A DNA stretch of 64,000 bases from Amycolatopsis rifamycinica. GTDB lineage: Bacteria; Actinomycetota; Actinomycetes; Mycobacteriales; Pseudonocardiaceae. A program made the translations under genes and the position numbers. Location: the NCBI RefSeq assembly GCF_000695625.1, contig NZ_JMQI01000014.1:124001-188000 (forward strand). The letters are read 5' to 3'. The notes below the pieces were generated by a model, which saw nothing but the letters and a program-made list of their open reading frames with translations, had not been told where the DNA came from and did not search any database. This document shows positions 25,365-34,775 of the stretch, piece after piece. Every line of letters begins with the position of its first letter. Within the stretch, counting starts at the first letter, position 1.

Positions 25365-25934
25365 GTGCCACGCAGCGGAGAAGAAGCGCGCCGCCGCCTC
25401 CAGCAGGCGGCCTTGGAGCTGTACGCGGAGCACGGTTTCGACCGGACCACCACGGCCGAGATCGCCGCACGGGCCGGCGTCACCGAGCGCACGTTCTTCC
25501 GGCACTTCCCGGACAAACGCGAAGTGCTCTTCGACGGCGAAGCCGCCCTGCGCGCGGACCTGACCCGATCGGTGGCCGACGCGCCTGACGGCCTGCCGCC
25601 GCTGGACGTCCTGATCCGCGCCTTCCGGAAGGCCGGGCGGATCGTCGAGCGCAACCGGCCGTTCGCCGAACCCCGGCTGGCGGTCATCGCCGCGACCCCG
25701 GCGCTGCGGGAGCGCGATCTGGCCAAGGCCGCGGCGATGGCCGATGCCCTGGCGGCGGCGCTGCGCGAGCGGGGAGTCGACGACCGGCTCGCCGCCCTGG
25801 CCGCCCACGTCGGCTGGATCACCTTCCACCACGCGGCCGGCGCGTGGATCGAAGAAGCCGCGCGCAGCCTGGACGAGCACCTCGACGAGGCCTTCGCCGA
25901 TCTTCGCGCGCTGTCGGTGGAGACGAGCGGCTGA
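25365..25934 (+). CDS. TetR family transcriptional regulator
   Basis: A 189-residue regulator with a well-conserved helix-turn-helix (TTAEIAARAGVTERTFFRHF, residues about 24-45) and a short C-terminal ligand domain of the mycofactocin/SACE_7040-like group. It is divergent from the epimerase-type gene, with the paired operators between them, so it probably controls that gene and itself. GTG start at 25365; the upstream frame is closed by the operator region. It converges on the acylase gene. Confidence 0.9.
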   Translation: MPRSGEEARRRLQQAALELYAEHGFDRTTTAEIAARAGVTERTFFRHFPDKREVLFDGEAALRADLTRSVADAPDGLPPLDVLIRAFRKAGRIVERNRPFAEPRLAVIAATPALRERDLAKAAAMADALAAALRERGVDDRLAALAAHVGWITFHHAAGAWIEEAARSLDEHLDEAFADLRALSVETSG

Positions 25935-25956
25935 ATGCCCGCCTCCACCGAGGACG

Positions 25957-28314
25957 TCAGCGCAGCACGACGATCCGCAGCGCGGGCGAGCGCAGGATGT
26001 CGCCCTCGCAGAACCGGCCCTTCACCCACTCGCCCCGGCTGTAGAGCTTCGTCTGGTCACTGAAGTACGGCGACGCCGGGTTGGCCGACTGCGAATACGT
26101 CAGCAACGTCGAGGTGTCCGGACATCCCCTCCCGCTGAACCCGACCACCTGGATGAAGCTGGAGCCGTGCGCGACCTCGGCGTTGCCGCGTGCCGGGTCC
26201 CACACCGGTGTCATCACGTTGAGGACGCCCAAGAATCCCTGTGCCCCGTGGATCGGGATGCGGTCGCCGTTGCGTGTGACGGCTTGGCCGTCGCGCAGCC
26301 GTGCGTCCGGTGCCAATCCTGCCGCCCGCAACTCGGCAATGGCGTCACCGAACGCCTTCCGCACGCCCGCGTCACCGACGTTGAGCGTGTTCGGCGTCGT
26401 GAGCGGGGCCTTCGGGTCGAACGGCACGGTGAACCGGTCGACCCCGCCGAGCCGCATGCCGAACCGCTGGAACAGCAGCGAGCCGCGGCTGTCGAGCGAG
26501 TACGTGTGATCCCAGTTCGCCAGTGCGGCGCACGCCGGGCCGACCGGGACCGGGCCGGACGACGACGGCGCCCGCCCGTCCGGGAACGACGCGCACAACT
26601 TCGCCAGGTCCGCCGCCGCCAGGTCGGCGAACAGGCTGTGGTCGGCGAAGAGCATCTTCTTCATCGAGTCCGTGCTGAACTTGTTCGCCTCGGCCGTGAG
26701 CAGTGCTTCGCGGGTGCGTGGGGAACGCTCGGTGTCCTGATCGCCGACGATCCGCGGAAACCCGGTGAGCGGAGCGCGGGCGTTCGCGAGCCAGGCGCTG
26801 TCGTTGGCGTTCAGCTCGTAGTCGCGGCGCTGCTGCTGCGGCAGCTGTGACGGCGCGAAGATCCCCGGCTCGAGTGCGCCCGGGTCGGAACCCCACTGGC
26901 AAGCCGATCGTGAACCGTCCAAAATGGCCAGTCCGTCGCCGGCGAGCGTCTGCTGCCCGATCGGCGTGCTGCAGGTGCGGGCCAGTTCGTCGGTGACGTG
27001 CGGGACGACCTGGATGTCGGCGTAGAGCGCGTTGCCCGCCCGGTCGGTCGCGATCGTGTTCACCCACGGCACGCCCTGCGTCCTGCTGATCGCGCGGACG
27101 ACATCGGCGGTGCTGCGGGCCTGGTCGAGCTCGAACCACGTGTTCAACCCGCGCAAGTTGGTCGCGTTGGCGTCTCGCAACGCGTACGCCGACTTCGCCG
27201 TCCACGGCATGGGGATTCCGCCGACGTCGTCGAGGACCGGGCCGTACCGCGTCGACCAGAAGGTCCGGCGGACCGGCTCCAGCGAGCCGTCGGCCTGGCG
27301 CACCTGGACCGTGACCTCCCGGGAGGTCATCTTCTCCGGCTTGCCGTCGACCACGTACGTCGTCGGGTCGCCGGCCGCGAGCGGCACCTCGAACAGGCCG
27401 AACGTGACCGGGGTGGACACCGTGTGCGTCCAGGCCGCGTCCGCGGTGTGCCCGATCATGACGAACGGCATGCCGAGCAGGCTCGCCCCGGCGACGTCGA
27501 CCCGGCCGGGGATGGTCAGCTGGCTCTGCCAGAACCGCCGTCCGTCGTGCCACGGGTAGTGCGGGTTGCCGAGCAGCACGCTGCCCTTGCCCGCTGTGGT
27601 CCCGTCGGCGCCGACGGCGATGCCGTTGCTGCCGAGCCCGCCCTGGCCGAGCCCGTCGCGCAGGCTCGCCGACAGCTGGGCGGCCGTGCCCGGAGCCGGC
27701 GACGGCGCACCGGACGGCGGTGCCGCGAACAGCCCTTCGGTGACGAAACCCAGGCCACCGGTGACGGCGATGGAGTAGAAGTGCCGGTAGAAGTCCTGCT
27801 CGGTGATCGGCCGGACCCAGCCGGCGCCGCGGCAGGCCGGGTCGGTGATCCCGGACCGGCCGGTGCGCGCCAGGTAGGCGTTGTACCCCTTGACGTAGCC
27901 CGCGACGATCTGCCGGACCTCGGGCCGCGGCCCCTGCGGCGCGGGCTGCGCGACCAGCCTGTCGACCACACCGGAGTCGTTGAGCTGCTGGAAGAACAGG
28001 TCGCTGTGCAGGTTGTTCTTCGCCTCGGACAGCGACGGGTAGCCCTCGCCGTCCGGGCCGAAGTACCGCGACCGCTGCGCGCTCACCGTGACGTAGATCT
28101 TCGCGAGCTCGCAGACGTTGTCGGTCGCCGCCGCGTAGCCGTACCCGTAGCCGAGGCCCGCGAAGTCCTTGGCGACGATGTGCGGGATGCCGTGTTCGGT
28201 GTAGCGCAGGACGGCTTTCGCGCTGTCCTCCCCGGCCGCCGCGACGCCGGTACAGAGCGCGGTGACCGAGAGCGCGGCCGCGAAAACGGCCAGCGCCTTC
28301 CGGATGTGCGTCAT
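25957..28314 (-). CDS. penicillin acylase family amidase (acylase/aculeacin-type Ntn hydrolase)
   Basis: A 785-residue secreted amidase. A Sec signal (MTHIRKALAVFAAALSVTAL..VAAAGED) is followed by the alpha-chain, then a processing site before GSNGIAVG, where Ser229 would become the N-terminal nucleophile of the beta-chain, as in penicillin G acylase, aculeacin A acylase and N-acyl-homoserine lactone acylases. Supporting motifs are GNPHYPWHDGRRFWQ (substrate pocket), TADAAWTHTVS and ELNANDSAWLANARAP. The length matches the aculeacin/AHL-acylase branch. Likely hydrolyses acyl side chains of lipopeptides, beta-lactams or AHLs outside the cell. Four to six cysteines occur in the beta-chain. Confidence 0.92.
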   Translation of the reverse strand: MTHIRKALAVFAAALSVTALCTGVAAAGEDSAKAVLRYTEHGIPHIVAKDFAGLGYGYGYAAATDNVCELAKIYVTVSAQRSRYFGPDGEGYPSLSEAKNNLHSDLFFQQLNDSGVVDRLVAQPAPQGPRPEVRQIVAGYVKGYNAYLARTGRSGITDPACRGAGWVRPITEQDFYRHFYSIAVTGGLGFVTEGLFAAPPSGAPSPAPGTAAQLSASLRDGLGQGGLGSNGIAVGADGTTAGKGSVLLGNPHYPWHDGRRFWQSQLTIPGRVDVAGASLLGMPFVMIGHTADAAWTHTVSTPVTFGLFEVPLAAGDPTTYVVDGKPEKMTSREVTVQVRQADGSLEPVRRTFWSTRYGPVLDDVGGIPMPWTAKSAYALRDANATNLRGLNTWFELDQARSTADVVRAISRTQGVPWVNTIATDRAGNALYADIQVVPHVTDELARTCSTPIGQQTLAGDGLAILDGSRSACQWGSDPGALEPGIFAPSQLPQQQRRDYELNANDSAWLANARAPLTGFPRIVGDQDTERSPRTREALLTAEANKFSTDSMKKMLFADHSLFADLAAADLAKLCASFPDGRAPSSSGPVPVGPACAALANWDHTYSLDSRGSLLFQRFGMRLGGVDRFTVPFDPKAPLTTPNTLNVGDAGVRKAFGDAIAELRAAGLAPDARLRDGQAVTRNGDRIPIHGAQGFLGVLNVMTPVWDPARGNAEVAHGSSFIQVVGFSGRGCPDTSTLLTYSQSANPASPYFSDQTKLYSRGEWVKGRFCEGDILRSPALRIVVLR

Positions 28315-28435
28315 TCGTACCCCCTTGTCGCCACCAAGCTACCGACGGCGATCACGTCCGGGTATGGGGGAAAACCCCAGTCTTCGTTCACCCGCGCGCA
28401 AGCCGCCGTTGGCCGCGGCGGGATAGAAACCCCGC

Positions 28436-29983
28436 ATGACCGAACACTCCCGCCGCACGCTGCTCAAGGCCGGGTTGACCGGCGCCTCCGCGGTCGCCGC
28501 CGGCCTCGTCGTGCCGTCCACGGCCTTCGCCGCGGTGCCGCTCGTCCGCGGCGACCGGCCGGTGCTCACCCACGGCGTCCAGTCCGGCGACGTCACGCCG
28601 GGCTCGGCGATCGTCTGGTCCCGCGCGGACCGGCCGTCGCGCCTGGTCGTCGAGATCGCGCGGGACCCGTCGTTCCGGCACGCCCGCCGCGTCCCCGGCC
28701 CGCTGGTGGGCCCGGACAGCGGCGGCACCGGCCGCGTGCGCGTCGCGGCCCTGCGGCCGGGCACCGAATACCACTACCGCGTCACCGCCGAAGCCCTCGA
28801 CGGACGCGCCACGAGCGAGCCGCTGACCGGCCGGTTCGCTACCGCACCGGTGGGCCGCCGCGACACGCGGATCGTGTGGTCGGGCGACGTCGTCGGCCAG
28901 AACTGGGGGATCAACCCGGCCCTGGGCGGCATGACGATCTTCTCCGCGATGGCCGCCCGCTGCCCGGACCTGTTCCTGCACAGCGGCGACACGGTGTACT
29001 CCGACGGCCCGCTGACCGAAACCGTGGCCCTGCCCGGCGGCCGGACCTGGCGCAACGTCGTCACGCCCGAGAAGTCGAAGGTCGCCGAAACCCTGGACGA
29101 GTTCCGCGGCCAGCACGCCTACAACCGCCTCGACGACAACTTCAAGCGCTTCGCCGCGCAGGTGCCCGCCTACGTCCAGTGGGACGACCACGAGGTCCTG
29201 AACAACTGGTACCCGGGCAAGATCATCGACAACCCCGCCTACACCGAGAAGCGCGTCGACGTCCTCGCGCCGCGGGCGTACCAGGCGTTCCACGAATGGC
29301 ACCCGATCGACTCGCGCCGGGCCGTCGACGGCCGCGTCTACCGCAGCTTCGGATACGGCTCGCGCGTCGAGGTCTTCGTCCTGGACATGCGGACCTACCG
29401 CAACGCCAACACCGCGGACCAGACCAAGCCCGGCTACATCCTCGGTGACGCGCAGGCCCGCTGGCTCGCCGACGCGCTCGGCCGCAGCACGGCGACGTGG
29501 AAGATCGTCCAGGCCGACATGCCGCTGGGCCTGGTCGTCCCGGACGGCGCGAACATCGAAGCCGTCGCGAACAACCTGCCGGGCGCGCCGGGCGGCCGGG
29601 AGACCGAGCTGGCGTGGGTGCTGCGGGAGATCCAGCGCCGCCGCGTCCGCAACGTCGTCTGGCTGACCGCCGACGTGCACTACACGGCCGCGCACCACTA
29701 TTCACCCGACCGGGCGGCCTTCCCGGACTTCGACCCCTTCTGGGAGTTCGTGTCCGGGCCGTTGAACGCGGGCGCGTTCGGGCCGAACGCCCTCGACCCG
29801 ACGTTCGGCCCGCAGGCGGTGTTCGTGCACGCCCCGCCGGCGGCCAACACGTCGCCGATCGACGGCTTCCAGCACTTCGGCGAGCTGAACGTCGACGGCG
29901 CGAGCGGCGACCTCACGGTGGACCTGCGCGACGCGACCGGGGCGTCCCTGTGGTCGAAGACGCTGCACCCGGCGGGCCGCTGA
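28436..29983 (+). CDS. phoD: alkaline phosphatase D (PhoD family)
   Basis: A 515-residue secreted phosphodiesterase/phosphatase. The N-terminus has a twin-arginine signal ([19 protein letters not shown]). A PhoD_N fibronectin-like domain ([21 protein letters not shown]) is followed by the metallophosphatase core: [43 protein letters not shown], all metal-ligand motifs in the usual order. It releases phosphate from esters, often under phosphate limitation; no obvious PHO box was identified upstream. It is divergent from the acylase gene. Confidence 0.92.
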   Translation: MTEHSRRTLLKAGLTGASAVAAGLVVPSTAFAAVPLVRGDRPVLTHGVQSGDVTPGSAIVWSRADRPSRLVVEIARDPSFRHARRVPGPLVGPDSGGTGRVRVAALRPGTEYHYRVTAEALDGRATSEPLTGRFATAPVGRRDTRIVWSGDVVGQNWGINPALGGMTIFSAMAARCPDLFLHSGDTVYSDGPLTETVALPGGRTWRNVVTPEKSKVAETLDEFRGQHAYNRLDDNFKRFAAQVPAYVQWDDHEVLNNWYPGKIIDNPAYTEKRVDVLAPRAYQAFHEWHPIDSRRAVDGRVYRSFGYGSRVEVFVLDMRTYRNANTADQTKPGYILGDAQARWLADALGRSTATWKIVQADMPLGLVVPDGANIEAVANNLPGAPGGRETELAWVLREIQRRRVRNVVWLTADVHYTAAHHYSPDRAAFPDFDPFWEFVSGPLNAGAFGPNALDPTFGPQAVFVHAPPAANTSPIDGFQHFGELNVDGASGDLTVDLRDATGASLWSKTLHPAGR

Positions 29984-30030
29984 GCAGGGTCGGCTAGGCT
30001 CGCGCGCACCGAAACCCACCGCACCAACGG

Positions 30031-30081
30031 CATCCGGGGCTTCGCCCCGAGCCGGGGCGCCGCCGGCCGGACCCCCGAAAA
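30031..30081. repeat. GC-rich palindromic repeat upstream of ndk, copy 1
   Basis: CATCCGGGGCTTCGCCCCG, then GCCGGGGC..., ending CCGGACCCCCGAAAA. It contains a hairpin GGGGC-TTC-GCCCC with a stable loop. A second, slightly diverged copy in the same orientation follows ndk at 30524. Elements of this type recur in actinobacterial genomes between genes; here it is 24 bases before the ndk start. Confidence 0.7.
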
Positions 30082-30104
30082 CAGCATTAAGGAGAAACAC
30101 CGTC

Positions 30105-30515
30105 GTGACTGAACGCACGCTGGTCCTGGTCAAGCCCGATGGCGTCGCGCGCGGCCTCGTCGGCGAGGTCGTCTCGCGGATCGAGCGCAAGGGCCTCAAG
30201 CTCGCCGCGCTGGAGCTGCGGACCGTTCCGCAGGCGCTGGCCGAGGAGCACTACGCCGAGCACAAGGAGCGTCCGTTCTTCGGCGACCTGCTGGAGTTCA
30301 TCACCTCGGGCCCGCTGGTCGCGCTCGCCGTCGAGGGCCCGCGCGCCATCGCCGCGTTCCGCCAGCTGGCCGGCGGCACCGACCCGGTCGAGAAGGCCAC
30401 CCCGGGCACCATCCGCGGTGACTTCGCGCTGGAGACCCAGTACAACCTGGTCCACGGCTCGGACTCGCCGGAGTCGGCCGAGCGCGAGCTGAAGCTCTGG
30501 TTCCCGGACCTGTGA
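30105..30515 (+). CDS. ndk: nucleoside diphosphate kinase
   Basis: Transfers the terminal phosphate of ATP to NDPs and dNDPs via a phospho-histidine. At 136 residues it has the family's normal length. [21 protein letters not shown] is the conserved N-terminus and the active-site His lies in [16 protein letters not shown]. The GTG at 30105 has AAGGAGA upstream. In mycobacteria ndk sits right after the DUF4233 gene; here about 5.8 kb of accessory genes separate them, and ndk itself is bracketed by two copies of the same GC-rich repeat. Confidence 0.98.
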   Translation: MTERTLVLVKPDGVARGLVGEVVSRIERKGLKLAALELRTVPQALAEEHYAEHKERPFFGDLLEFITSGPLVALAVEGPRAIAAFRQLAGGTDPVEKATPGTIRGDFALETQYNLVHGSDSPESAERELKLWFPDL

Positions 30516-30523
30516 TGCTGTGA

Positions 30524-30575
30524 CATCCGGGCCTTCGCCCCGGGCCGGGGGCTCCGCCACCCGGACCCCCGAAAA
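30524..30575. repeat. GC-rich palindromic repeat downstream of ndk, copy 2
   Basis: CATCCGGGCCTTCGCCCCG, ending CCGGACCCCCGAAAA, about 85 percent identical to the copy at 30031 and in the same orientation. It starts 9 bases after the ndk stop and its folded arms could act as a terminator. Confidence 0.7.
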
Positions 30576-30632
30576 GCTCCTGAACCGGGGCCACGACCGC
30601 GTGGCCCCGGTTCCCCGTTTCCCGGAGATCCC

Positions 30633-31346
30633 ATGACGACGATGCCGTTCGCGCCGCGCGACTACGTCCCGGTGCTGGCCGAGCTGACCGGCGCGTTCGC
30701 CGAGACGCTGCGCACGGCCGACCCGGCCGCGGCGGTGCCCGACTGTGCCGGCTGGACCGTCGCCGACCTCGCCACGCACCTGGGCAACGTGCACCGCTGG
30801 GCCGCGACGATCGTCCGCACCGGCGAAGTGCACCCGCAGGACTTCGCCGTGGGCGCGGACGCCGACCTGGTGTCGTGGTACGCCGAAAGCGCGCGGATCC
30901 TGCTCGGCGAGCTCGACGCCGCCGACCCCGCGGACCCGTGCTGGCACTTCGCCGGCACCGGGAAGACCAAGGCGTTCTGGTTCCGCCGTCAGGTCCACGA
31001 GACCGCCATCCACCTCGCCGACCTCGGCAGTGACCACCTGCCCGAGCCGGCCGTGGCCGCGGACGGCGTCGACGAGGTGTTCTCGGCGATGCTGCCGCGC
31101 GTGACGCGCTGGCACGCCGTGCCGCGGTTGCCCGGGCCCGTCACCCTGCGGGCCACCGACACCGGCGACGTCTGGACCGTGCACCCCGGCGAGCCGCCCG
31201 CGCTCGGGCCGGCCGTGGCGGCGGGGGCGAGCATCGAGGCTCCCGCGCGCGATCTCCTGCTGCGTCTGTGGAAGCGCACTGGACCGGACCCACGCGCCAC
31301 CGGCGCCGCCGCGGAAACCCTGCTCGCCGCGCCGATGACGCCTTGA
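30633..31346 (+). CDS. maleylpyruvate isomerase family mycothiol-dependent enzyme
   Basis: A 237-residue protein of the DinB-like mycothiol-dependent group. The N-terminal four-helix bundle begins YVPVLAELTGAFAETLR and contains the metal-ligand pattern GWTVADLATHLGNVHRW (His near residue 49) and RRQVHETAIHLADL (paired histidines near residues 125-130). The C-terminal half has a small MDMPI_C-like domain (RATDTGDVWTVHPGEPPA). Members use mycothiol as a glutathione substitute for isomerisation or thiol transfer. The exact substrate is unknown. Preceded by CGGAGAT at the ATG. Confidence 0.88.
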   Translation: MTTMPFAPRDYVPVLAELTGAFAETLRTADPAAAVPDCAGWTVADLATHLGNVHRWAATIVRTGEVHPQDFAVGADADLVSWYAESARILLGELDAADPADPCWHFAGTGKTKAFWFRRQVHETAIHLADLGSDHLPEPAVAADGVDEVFSAMLPRVTRWHAVPRLPGPVTLRATDTGDVWTVHPGEPPALGPAVAAGASIEAPARDLLLRLWKRTGPDPRATGAAAETLLAAPMTP

Positions 31347-31347
31347 T

Positions 31348-31363
31348 GGTGTTCTAGACCATT
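31348..31363. promoter_or_regulatory. possible DasR-responsive element (dre-like)
   Basis: GGTGTTCTAGACCATT shares 12 of 16 positions with the dre consensus ACTGGTCTAGACCACT, and its core TGTTCTAGACCA differs from TGGTCTAGACCA at one base. It lies about 90 bases before a gene for a phosphodiester glycosidase related to N-acetylglucosamine uncovering enzyme. DasR is the GlcNAc-responsive GntR regulator of actinomycetes. The link is tentative: one imperfect site, judged by eye. Confidence 0.4.
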
Positions 31364-31451
31364 CAGGCGGCGTTCACCGGGAAGCCTTCCGCCGGCCGTG
31401 CCGCTGCGCTGTGCTGGTCCGGCTCACGCTCACTCGATACTGGGGTACCCG

Positions 31452-34400
31452 GTGAAGAAGTCACGCACGCTGCTGCCGTTCGTCGCCCTGTTCGCCACCG
31501 CTTTCGTCGTCCCCGCCGATCGCCTCGATGCTCCGCTCGGCACGCCGCCGGTCGAGGCCGCGCCCGCCGCGTCGTCGGCCCACGAGGGCCCGGCCGCGTT
31601 CGCCGCCGCGGACCTCGATGACGGGCTCGTCACCGGCAGCGCGACCACCGAGGTCGCGCCCGGCCTGAGCCTCACCCAGTTCGACCGGTTCGACCCGGCC
31701 GGCTGGATCCGCGGCGACACCCTCGCCGTCGACCTCGGCAGCAAGGTGCTGAAGCCGGCGTACCTGAGCCCCGGCACGGTTTCCGCGCGCACGCCGCTGT
31801 CGCAGCAGATCGCGCGAGCCGGCGCGGTGGCCGGCGTCAACGGCGACTTCTTCGACATCAACGCCACCGGCGCGCCGATCGGAGTCGGCATCGACCGCGG
31901 GCAGCTGCAGACCGCGCCCGCCGCGGGGCACAACCTCACCGCGTCGATCACCGACGCGGGCAAGGCCGCGCTGGCCTCCGTCTTCCTCGAAGCGAGCGTG
32001 ACCCTGCCCGGCGGTACCGCGCGGGCGACCCACTTCAACAGCCCGGTCCTGGACGCGGACGCGATCGGCGTCTACACGCCGCTGTGGGGCGCTTCGAGCC
32101 GCCGGACGTCGGTCGCGGGCGCCTCCCGCGTGCGCGAGGTCGAAGTGCGCGACGGCGTGGTCACCGACGTGCGCGAGCAGCCGGCGGACGGCCCGATCGC
32201 GGCGGGAACGACGGTGCTGCTGGCCCGCGAAGCCGGGGCGGACGTGCTCGCCGCGCTGCGACCGGGTGACGCGGTCGGCGTCGGCTACGCGCCGCGTTCG
32301 GACGCCGGGAAGATCGCGGTCGCCGTGGGCGGCAACAAGGTCCTCCTCCGCGACGGCGTCGTGCAGCCGGTCGACGACGTGGCCATGCACCCGCGGACCG
32401 CGGTCGGCTTCTCCGCCGACGGCCGGAAGCTGTGGCTGGCCACCGTCGACGGGCGGCAGGCCGACAGCCGCGGGATGACCGAGCTCGAACTGGCGCGTCA
32501 CCTGAAGAGCCTCGGCGCCGACGACGCCATCAACCTCGACGGCGGCGGCTCGTCGACGCTCCTGGCGCGCAACGAGGGCGAAGCCGCGCCGAGCGTCCGG
32601 AACTCGCCGTCCGACGGCGGGGAACGCCTGGTGCCCAACGGGATCGGCTTCGCGACCGTGCCGGGCAGCGGCAAGCTCACCGGGTTCGCCCCGGCGCCGT
32701 CGGTGGCGGCGGACGGCGCGAACCGCGTTCTCTCCGGCCTGACCCGGCACCTGGTCGCCGACGGCCACGACGAGACCGGCGCCGCGGTGGCCGCCGACCC
32801 GCACTGGACGACGTCGGATCCCCGGCGGGCGACCGTGACGCGCGGAGTCGTCACCGGGCACACCGCGGGCGGTGTCGACGTCGTCGCCCGTTCCGGCCGC
32901 GCGTCCGGGAAGACGGGGCTTTCGGTGCTGGGCCGGCCGGTCCGGCTCGGCACGAGCACCGAGCAGGTCGCGCTGTCGGGCGTGGGCGCGCGAAGCACCT
33001 TCAAGGTCTACGGCTACGACGCCGACGGCTACGGCACCTGGCTGGAGCCCGACGACGTCAAGCTCGACTACGACCACTCGGTCGTGCGGGTCGAGCCGTC
33101 CGGCGACGGCTACACGGTGACGGCGCTGACCGCCTCCGGTGCCACGGCGATCACCGCTTCGGCGGCCGGCCTGGCCACGCACCTGGCCGCGTCGGCCGGC
33201 ACCGTGGCGCAGGTGGCGTCGCCGCTGGACGGCCCGGCGGGCTGGGCGGCGACGGTGTTCCCGGCGGTCGTCGGCGCGGCGCTTTCCGCGGCGCCGGGCC
33301 GCGACGGCGGTGCCGGGCTCGCGCTGGACTACCGGCTGACCGGCACGACCGCGACGCGCGCGGCCTACGTGACACCGTCTTCGCCGCTCCCGGTGCCGCC
33401 GGGCACGCAGAAGATCGGGCTGTGGGTGAACGGTGACGGCCAGGGCGCGTGGCTGCGGGCCGAACTGCGCGACGCCGCGAACGTGGCGTCCATTGTGGAC
33501 CTCTCGCTGAGCGTGGACTGGACGGGCTGGCGGTACGTCACGGCCGCGGTCCCGGCCGGGCTGCCCGCGGGACAGCGCCTGACGCGCTTCTACGCCGTCG
33601 AGAACGTGCCGGACCAGCAGTACGAAGGCCGGCTGGTGTTCGACGACCTGACCTACGAGGTGGCGCCGACGACGGCCGTGCCCGCCGATCCCGCGCCGCA
33701 CGACCCGGCGCTGGTCACCGACGGCGTTCTGGCGGGCGGCCTGCGGGTCGCGGTGGTCAGCGACGCCCAGTTCACCGCGGACGACCCGGCGGGGCCGCTG
33801 GTCGGCCAGGCGCGGCGGGCGCTGCGCGAAGCCGTCGCGGCGCACCCGGACCTGGTGCTGATCAACGGCGACTTCGTCGACCGCGGCACCGCGCCGGACT
33901 TCGTGCTGGCCCGGCAGGTGATCACCGAGGAGCTGGGCGAGCTGGTGCCCTGGTACTACGTGCCGGGCAACCACGAGGCCGAAGGCGGCAACGGCCTCGC
34001 GAACTTCCAGGCCGCCTTCGGCGTCACCCACCAGGTCGTCGACGTGCACGGCATCCGGCTGGTGCTGCTGGACTCCTCCCGCGGTTCGCTGCGGGCCGGC
34101 GGGTTCGACCAGGTCCGGATGCTGCGGTCGGCGCTCGACGCCGCGGCGGCCGACCGCTCGGTGCGCGGGGTCGTCGTCGCCATGCACCACCCCGTGAAGG
34201 ACCCCAGCCCGACCGGGAACTCCCAGCTCGGCGACCGGAAGGAGGCCGCGCTGCTGACGCAGTGGCTGACCGGGTTCGAGCAGGCCTCCGGCAAGCCGGC
34301 CGCCGCGGTGGCCTCGCACGCGGGCGTGTTCTCGCTGTCCCGCGTCGACGGGGTGCCGTACCTGGTCAACGGCAACTCCGGCAAGGCACCGGCGGCCGCA

Positions 34401-34745
34401 CCGGGTGACGGCGGGTTCGTCGGCTGGACGCTGCTGCGCGTGGACCCGGCCGACCGCGCCCAGCCGGTGCGCTTCGAGACGCGGCCCAACGTCGACTCGC
34501 TTTCGCTGAGCGGGCCCTCCGCACTGACGCCGGGGGCTCGCGCGCAGGTGCGTGCTTCGGTCCGGCAAGGGACTCGTGACGTGCCGGTCGCCTACCCGGT
34601 GAGTGCGGACTGGACGGTCACCCGGGGCGTCGTCGCGTTCGACCCTTCGACGGGCGTGCTGGCGGCGCTGCGGCCGGGTGTCGCGCGGCTGTCGGTCACG
34701 GTCAACGGCGTCACGCGGTCGCTGGTCGTGACGGTCCGCGGCTAA
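31452..34745 (+). CDS. secreted phosphodiester glycosidase - metallophosphoesterase fusion
   Basis: A 1097-residue exported multidomain protein. Signal peptide MKKSRTLLPFVALFATAFVV; residues about 75-400 form a phosphodiester glycosidase domain of the NAGPA family (VNGDFFDINATGAPIG and NLDGGGSSTLLARN are its signature motifs). Then come Ig/BIG-like and carbohydrate-binding-like beta-domains (about 420-750) and a calcineurin-like phosphoesterase at about 765-1010 with NGDFVDRG, PGNHEAEGG, MHHPVKD and ASHAGV. The first metal motif reads VSDAQFT, with Gln where His is usual. A final BIG2-like domain (PVSADWTVTRGVVAF) closes the protein. GTG 31452 has GGGG upstream. Role: probably attacks sugar-phosphodiester polymers outside the cell. 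Confidence 0.9.
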   Translation: MKKSRTLLPFVALFATAFVVPADRLDAPLGTPPVEAAPAASSAHEGPAAFAAADLDDGLVTGSATTEVAPGLSLTQFDRFDPAGWIRGDTLAVDLGSKVLKPAYLSPGTVSARTPLSQQIARAGAVAGVNGDFFDINATGAPIGVGIDRGQLQTAPAAGHNLTASITDAGKAALASVFLEASVTLPGGTARATHFNSPVLDADAIGVYTPLWGASSRRTSVAGASRVREVEVRDGVVTDVREQPADGPIAAGTTVLLAREAGADVLAALRPGDAVGVGYAPRSDAGKIAVAVGGNKVLLRDGVVQPVDDVAMHPRTAVGFSADGRKLWLATVDGRQADSRGMTELELARHLKSLGADDAINLDGGGSSTLLARNEGEAAPSVRNSPSDGGERLVPNGIGFATVPGSGKLTGFAPAPSVAADGANRVLSGLTRHLVADGHDETGAAVAADPHWTTSDPRRATVTRGVVTGHTAGGVDVVARSGRASGKTGLSVLGRPVRLGTSTEQVALSGVGARSTFKVYGYDADGYGTWLEPDDVKLDYDHSVVRVEPSGDGYTVTALTASGATAITASAAGLATHLAASAGTVAQVASPLDGPAGWAATVFPAVVGAALSAAPGRDGGAGLALDYRLTGTTATRAAYVTPSSPLPVPPGTQKIGLWVNGDGQGAWLRAELRDAANVASIVDLSLSVDWTGWRYVTAAVPAGLPAGQRLTRFYAVENVPDQQYEGRLVFDDLTYEVAPTTAVPADPAPHDPALVTDGVLAGGLRVAVVSDAQFTADDPAGPLVGQARRALREAVAAHPDLVLINGDFVDRGTAPDFVLARQVITEELGELVPWYYVPGNHEAEGGNGLANFQAAFGVTHQVVDVHGIRLVLLDSSRGSLRAGGFDQVRMLRSALDAAAADRSVRGVVVAMHHPVKDPSPTGNSQLGDRKEAALLTQWLTGFEQASGKPAAAVASHAGVFSLSRVDGVPYLVNGNSGKAPAAAPGDGGFVGWTLLRVDPADRAQPVRFETRPNVDSLSLSGPSALTPGARAQVRASVRQGTRDVPVAYPVSADWTVTRGVVAFDPSTGVLAALRPGVARLSVTVNGVTRSLVVTVRG

Positions 34746-34775
34746 TCCGTTCGGTTTTTGTCGGTGGTGGGTCCT

